From Archegozetes longisetosus (taxonomy: Eukaryota > Arthropoda > Arachnida > Sarcoptiformes > Trhypochthoniidae), in NCBI GenBank assembly GCA_018873245.2, contig JAEMBT020000004.1, positions 5,876,573-5,940,572 of the forward strand: a stretch of DNA of 64,000 nt, in the 5' to 3' direction. Position numbers and translations under genes: made by a program. The notes beneath the pieces were generated by a model, which worked only from the letters and a program-made list of their open reading frames with translations, was not told the DNA's origin and did not search any database. This document shows positions 60,895-64,000 of this stretch, piece by piece (within the stretch, counting starts at the first letter, position 1; each line of letters begins with the position of its first letter).

Positions 60895-63800
60895 TTTGTA
60901 AATAATTGTATAACTTTTATAACATTTTTCTCAAATATTGGCACACACTCTTTGAGAACTGAAAATTAAATCAAGTTTTTCGACAATTAAAAAGTGTAAA
61001 ATTCAAACAAATTTCATAATATACTGTTCACATGTTCATCAAAAGAATAACATGTTTAATTGATGATCAGATAATTGTTTTAATCTGAAGTAAAGCTTTG
61101 TTAAGCAGGTGTTGAGGCTCCTGATAAGTTGTGTATATTATTTGTTAAAAAGTTTAGGTTCATTCAATGGTGAGTGGTAGTGGAATAATGTGCCTGCTCA
61201 GAGTGCAACAGTTAGTCGAAGAGAAAGCAAAGCCAGTCCAACTTTTTGGCAGAGGGCCTGAACAGAGTGAGGGACCCAAACGAGAACGGCCTAAGGCATG
61301 GGCAATAAATTACATTGGGATACATTGAGTGCAGTGGGATTCGTTATGTATAGTATTTAATCTACTGTAACAATATCAGTATGCATTGCATTATGCCGCT
61401 ATACCAACGCTCTTAAGTACTGGGTCGCTATTTAGATATTAAAGATAATGTGCAATAAATTTACTTTAGATATTAATGGTAGTAAATAATACCAGAGATG
61501 CATCTCAATAACACTATTTACTTTGGTTTTCAAAACAAATTTTCTGTTCGCAATTCAATTATCAAAACTTATTCAAATATAAATACTAGCCCTATTATTT
61601 AAGCACTTCAGTATTAACATGATAAGAAATTGAAAATGCTAGTTCAAAATGTTAGTTGAAATTGCGAGCTCCAAATGCGAGCTCAGAGCTCAAATACCCG
61701 CTCAAAATGCAAACTGAAACGCAAACTGAAATACTAGCTCTTTATAGCTGTAAGCTTTACACTCCATTATAAGCTAGTAATTTAGTTGTACTCTAACAAA
61801 TATTTCAAGTATCAGAAAAGACAAAGATATCCTGGCATTCATTAATGAATTGACTCCATAGCAACTCATTTCTCTATTTGTTCAGTAAAATAGCTCTGAT
61901 TGAGATTTAGCTACAATTAGGAGAGTTTATATAACGTTGGTTTATATATGGTTGATTTTTCTAAACCAGCTTAACTGAACAAGAATTCACTGTTTTTAAG
62001 CTATTAGTTTATGCTTTCTTATTTATGGAGGCGAGTAATTCCTGTGAACGCCCATTAACTCTGGAGGTGCTTTGTATTGCTTTTTTCTTTATTATACCTT
62101 TTAATGGCTTTTCAAATGGGAACTTGTTGCCACTTCTAACTATCATCCATATCATCTCTACATCGTTTCATATCTTTGGGTTGAACTCAACTATGCTCAA
62201 AATGTCATAATGCATAGCAAAATTATATGAATAAATAATTCAACTCAAACATGACAAAATAGTTTATAATTTCTAACTCAAAGTACCAAATTGTAAATTA
62301 CATTTATCTATGCAAAGATACCGCTTATTCTCGTCATTTCCTGAAGCTAGCAAATATAAATACTGAAAAATCTATTCACTCATTAAATATTGAATTACAG
62401 TTTCTCGTAGGGATGACTAAAATCAATTATTTTAAAATTTAACGTTATATTAATTGCAAACTTTTCTAATGAACTGCTAATATGTTGACTGAAGGCAAAA
62501 GAAGAGATTTTTGTGAGAAACAAATATTTTCAAAGTATCCTGAAAGATCGATAGTTATTGAGCAGAAGAATCATAATTTGAATTAAGGAAAAACTGAGTA
62601 TTTATAATGAATGATTAATTGATAAGATTAATAAACTAAATAAATGGAAACCAGTCTATTAACTTAACCTTTAGTTGTTTGATTTTGAAAGTAGTGTTTG
62701 CCGTCAAACATATAATTAACAATAGCATGAAAAATGAATACCCTTTTGGATAATTATATTCTCAGCCCTCCATTATTATCATTATTATCTAAATTCAAAT
62801 CAATTCGACACAATCTATCCTAACCTTGCTTCACAAACCTTTTTTTTCAAGATCGTTACATTCATTTATTTTTATTTTTCAGAATATATGTGAAACTTTC
62901 AAAATCTTAATGAGTTTTTGCTAACTGTAAAACCTAATGCAAAAAATTATAATTAATTGCTTATATGAATCATTTAAATACACGTTTAACTAAGTAACTA
63001 ACGGTTTGAATTTCACAACTCCTACTAATTTGGATTCTGGAATAATATGAAAAATGAAGGGTTTCAGAGATAGATTCAACATATTTGACATATTGTGAAA
63101 AGATGAAATTTTGAAAATTACTAAACACTCATAAAGTATGCCGTGGTTAGCAATACAAACATTACACTAACTCTAATAACAGCTGCCATCAGAAAAACAA
63201 TTGCAAACTAGAAATTTGGCCATTTTTTGTGGCCATCGTTTGACCCAAAGCACATTTTTCACCTGTTGACCTTTCTTTGCACACATAATGCAAGGATAGA
63301 GCTCGTCAATTACTGTACCTAATATAGAGAACATGTATAGCAGGTTTGGCTGAATCGTGTCATCACTTAAAAGCAAACTTGCAATTTTTGGTAACTTCCA
63401 ATTTAGAGAATACTTCAGTAAAAAGACTTTTCCTGCAATACGGAAATCAGGCCTCAGGTGTGGCTCGTCTTAAGTTGTTTTCTTTTTCAAACTTTACATC
63501 ATTTTCAATCTTAGCTGATTTGTGTCTGACTCAATAAACATTTTGCAATTTTGATAACTTAAACATTAAAACTAGCCTTAAGTTTAACACAAAGTAATGC
63601 CTAATTGTGAATAGAACAGGAGAGCTTACAATATTGAGATAGCAGTAAACTTAGCCCATAATATAAACGATAAGTGAGAAAAGATAAATATAAATGTGAA
63701 GTGTGTGGGCGAATTTCTATCGATATTAGAAATAGTCATAAATTCTTATCTTAAGTTACAATTGAAGGCATCATTTCTTAATTGTAATCAATTAAATGAT

Positions 63801-64000
63801 CTGGTTTGAGCATTGGTTCACATTTAAAGTGGTGATCAATTCGGATCTCACACGTATTTGCCTCTTAGACTGGCTGATAGGCATCATTTTGTCGGGTCGC
63901 ACATGTTGCACATGTTGCGTCAAGCAGTTCAGTCGAATGGCTCAGCCAAACAGTTGAGTCTCACCAAAACCTACTCAAAAAACCGCAATACAATTAGCGG
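60895..64000. other. Upstream region of agrin; no gene recognised
   Basis: Should contain the promoter of the NtA form. A less AT-rich block at about 61140-61330 is a candidate promoter or 5' UTR segment. The last 160 bases of the window are also less AT-rich and may belong to another promoter or exon cut off by the window edge. Open frames here show no known family. Confidence 0.4.
61633..61740. repeat. Degenerate 12-13-base tandem array (about 8 copies)
   Basis: Units such as AAAATGCTAGTTC, AAATTGCGAGCTC, AAATACCCGCTC, AAACGCAAACTG. Lies upstream of the agrin NtA start. Confidence 0.7.

Overview
This is eukaryotic nuclear DNA: AT-rich, with short GT-AG introns, AATAAA signals and scattered microsatellites and terminal-inverted-repeat elements. 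The gene content points to an arthropod. There is a Rebers-Riddiford cuticle protein, a BicD of insect-like length, and a complete agrin gene, which Drosophila is known to lack. A mite or other chelicerate is my inference; no barcode gene is present to prove it.

Layout, left to right. (+) CTTNBP2/nausicaa-type STRIPAK coiled-coil protein (562-2728). (-) NDUFB11, a mitochondrial complex I subunit (4049-4710), divergent from (+) UXT, a prefoldin-like chaperone subunit (5034-5553). (+) An HMGA-like protein with three AT-hooks (9916-10922), whose frame is broken by one base in a G run. (-) A C3orf18/SMIM29-like single-pass membrane protein (11621-12088), divergent from (+) Bicaudal-D in 8 exons (12874-16588). 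(+) An RR-type cuticle protein in 4 exons with a TATA box (17654-18718). From 20113 to 60894 the minus strand is one large gene, agrin. The last 3 kb is non-coding upstream sequence.

The agrin model was rebuilt exon by exon, and every junction keeps phase. From the 5' end it has an NtA (laminin-binding) secreted start, a separate transmembrane (type II) start 13 kb downstream inside the first large intron, and a third possible start that supplies a signal peptide in front of the second follistatin domain. The shared body is FS domains 1-8, two laminin-EGF domains, FS9, a Thr/Ser/Pro linker, LG1, two EGFs, LG2, EGF and LG3. There is no SEA domain. The predicted transmembrane form is 1718 aa, the NtA form 1754 aa and the short secreted form 1580 aa.

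The most interesting signals are two tiny frame-neutral exons in the LG domains. A 36-nt exon falls at the position of the vertebrate agrin z insert in LG3, and an 18-nt exon interrupts a conserved LG2 strand. Also notable are the NtA/TM start arrangement shared with vertebrates, a read-through BicD frame that would give a dynein-binding fragment without the cargo domain, and at least four families of short inverted-repeat elements, three copies of one of them found here. All gene identities rest on recognised protein similarity and hand-traced splice sites; no database search or transcript evidence was available.
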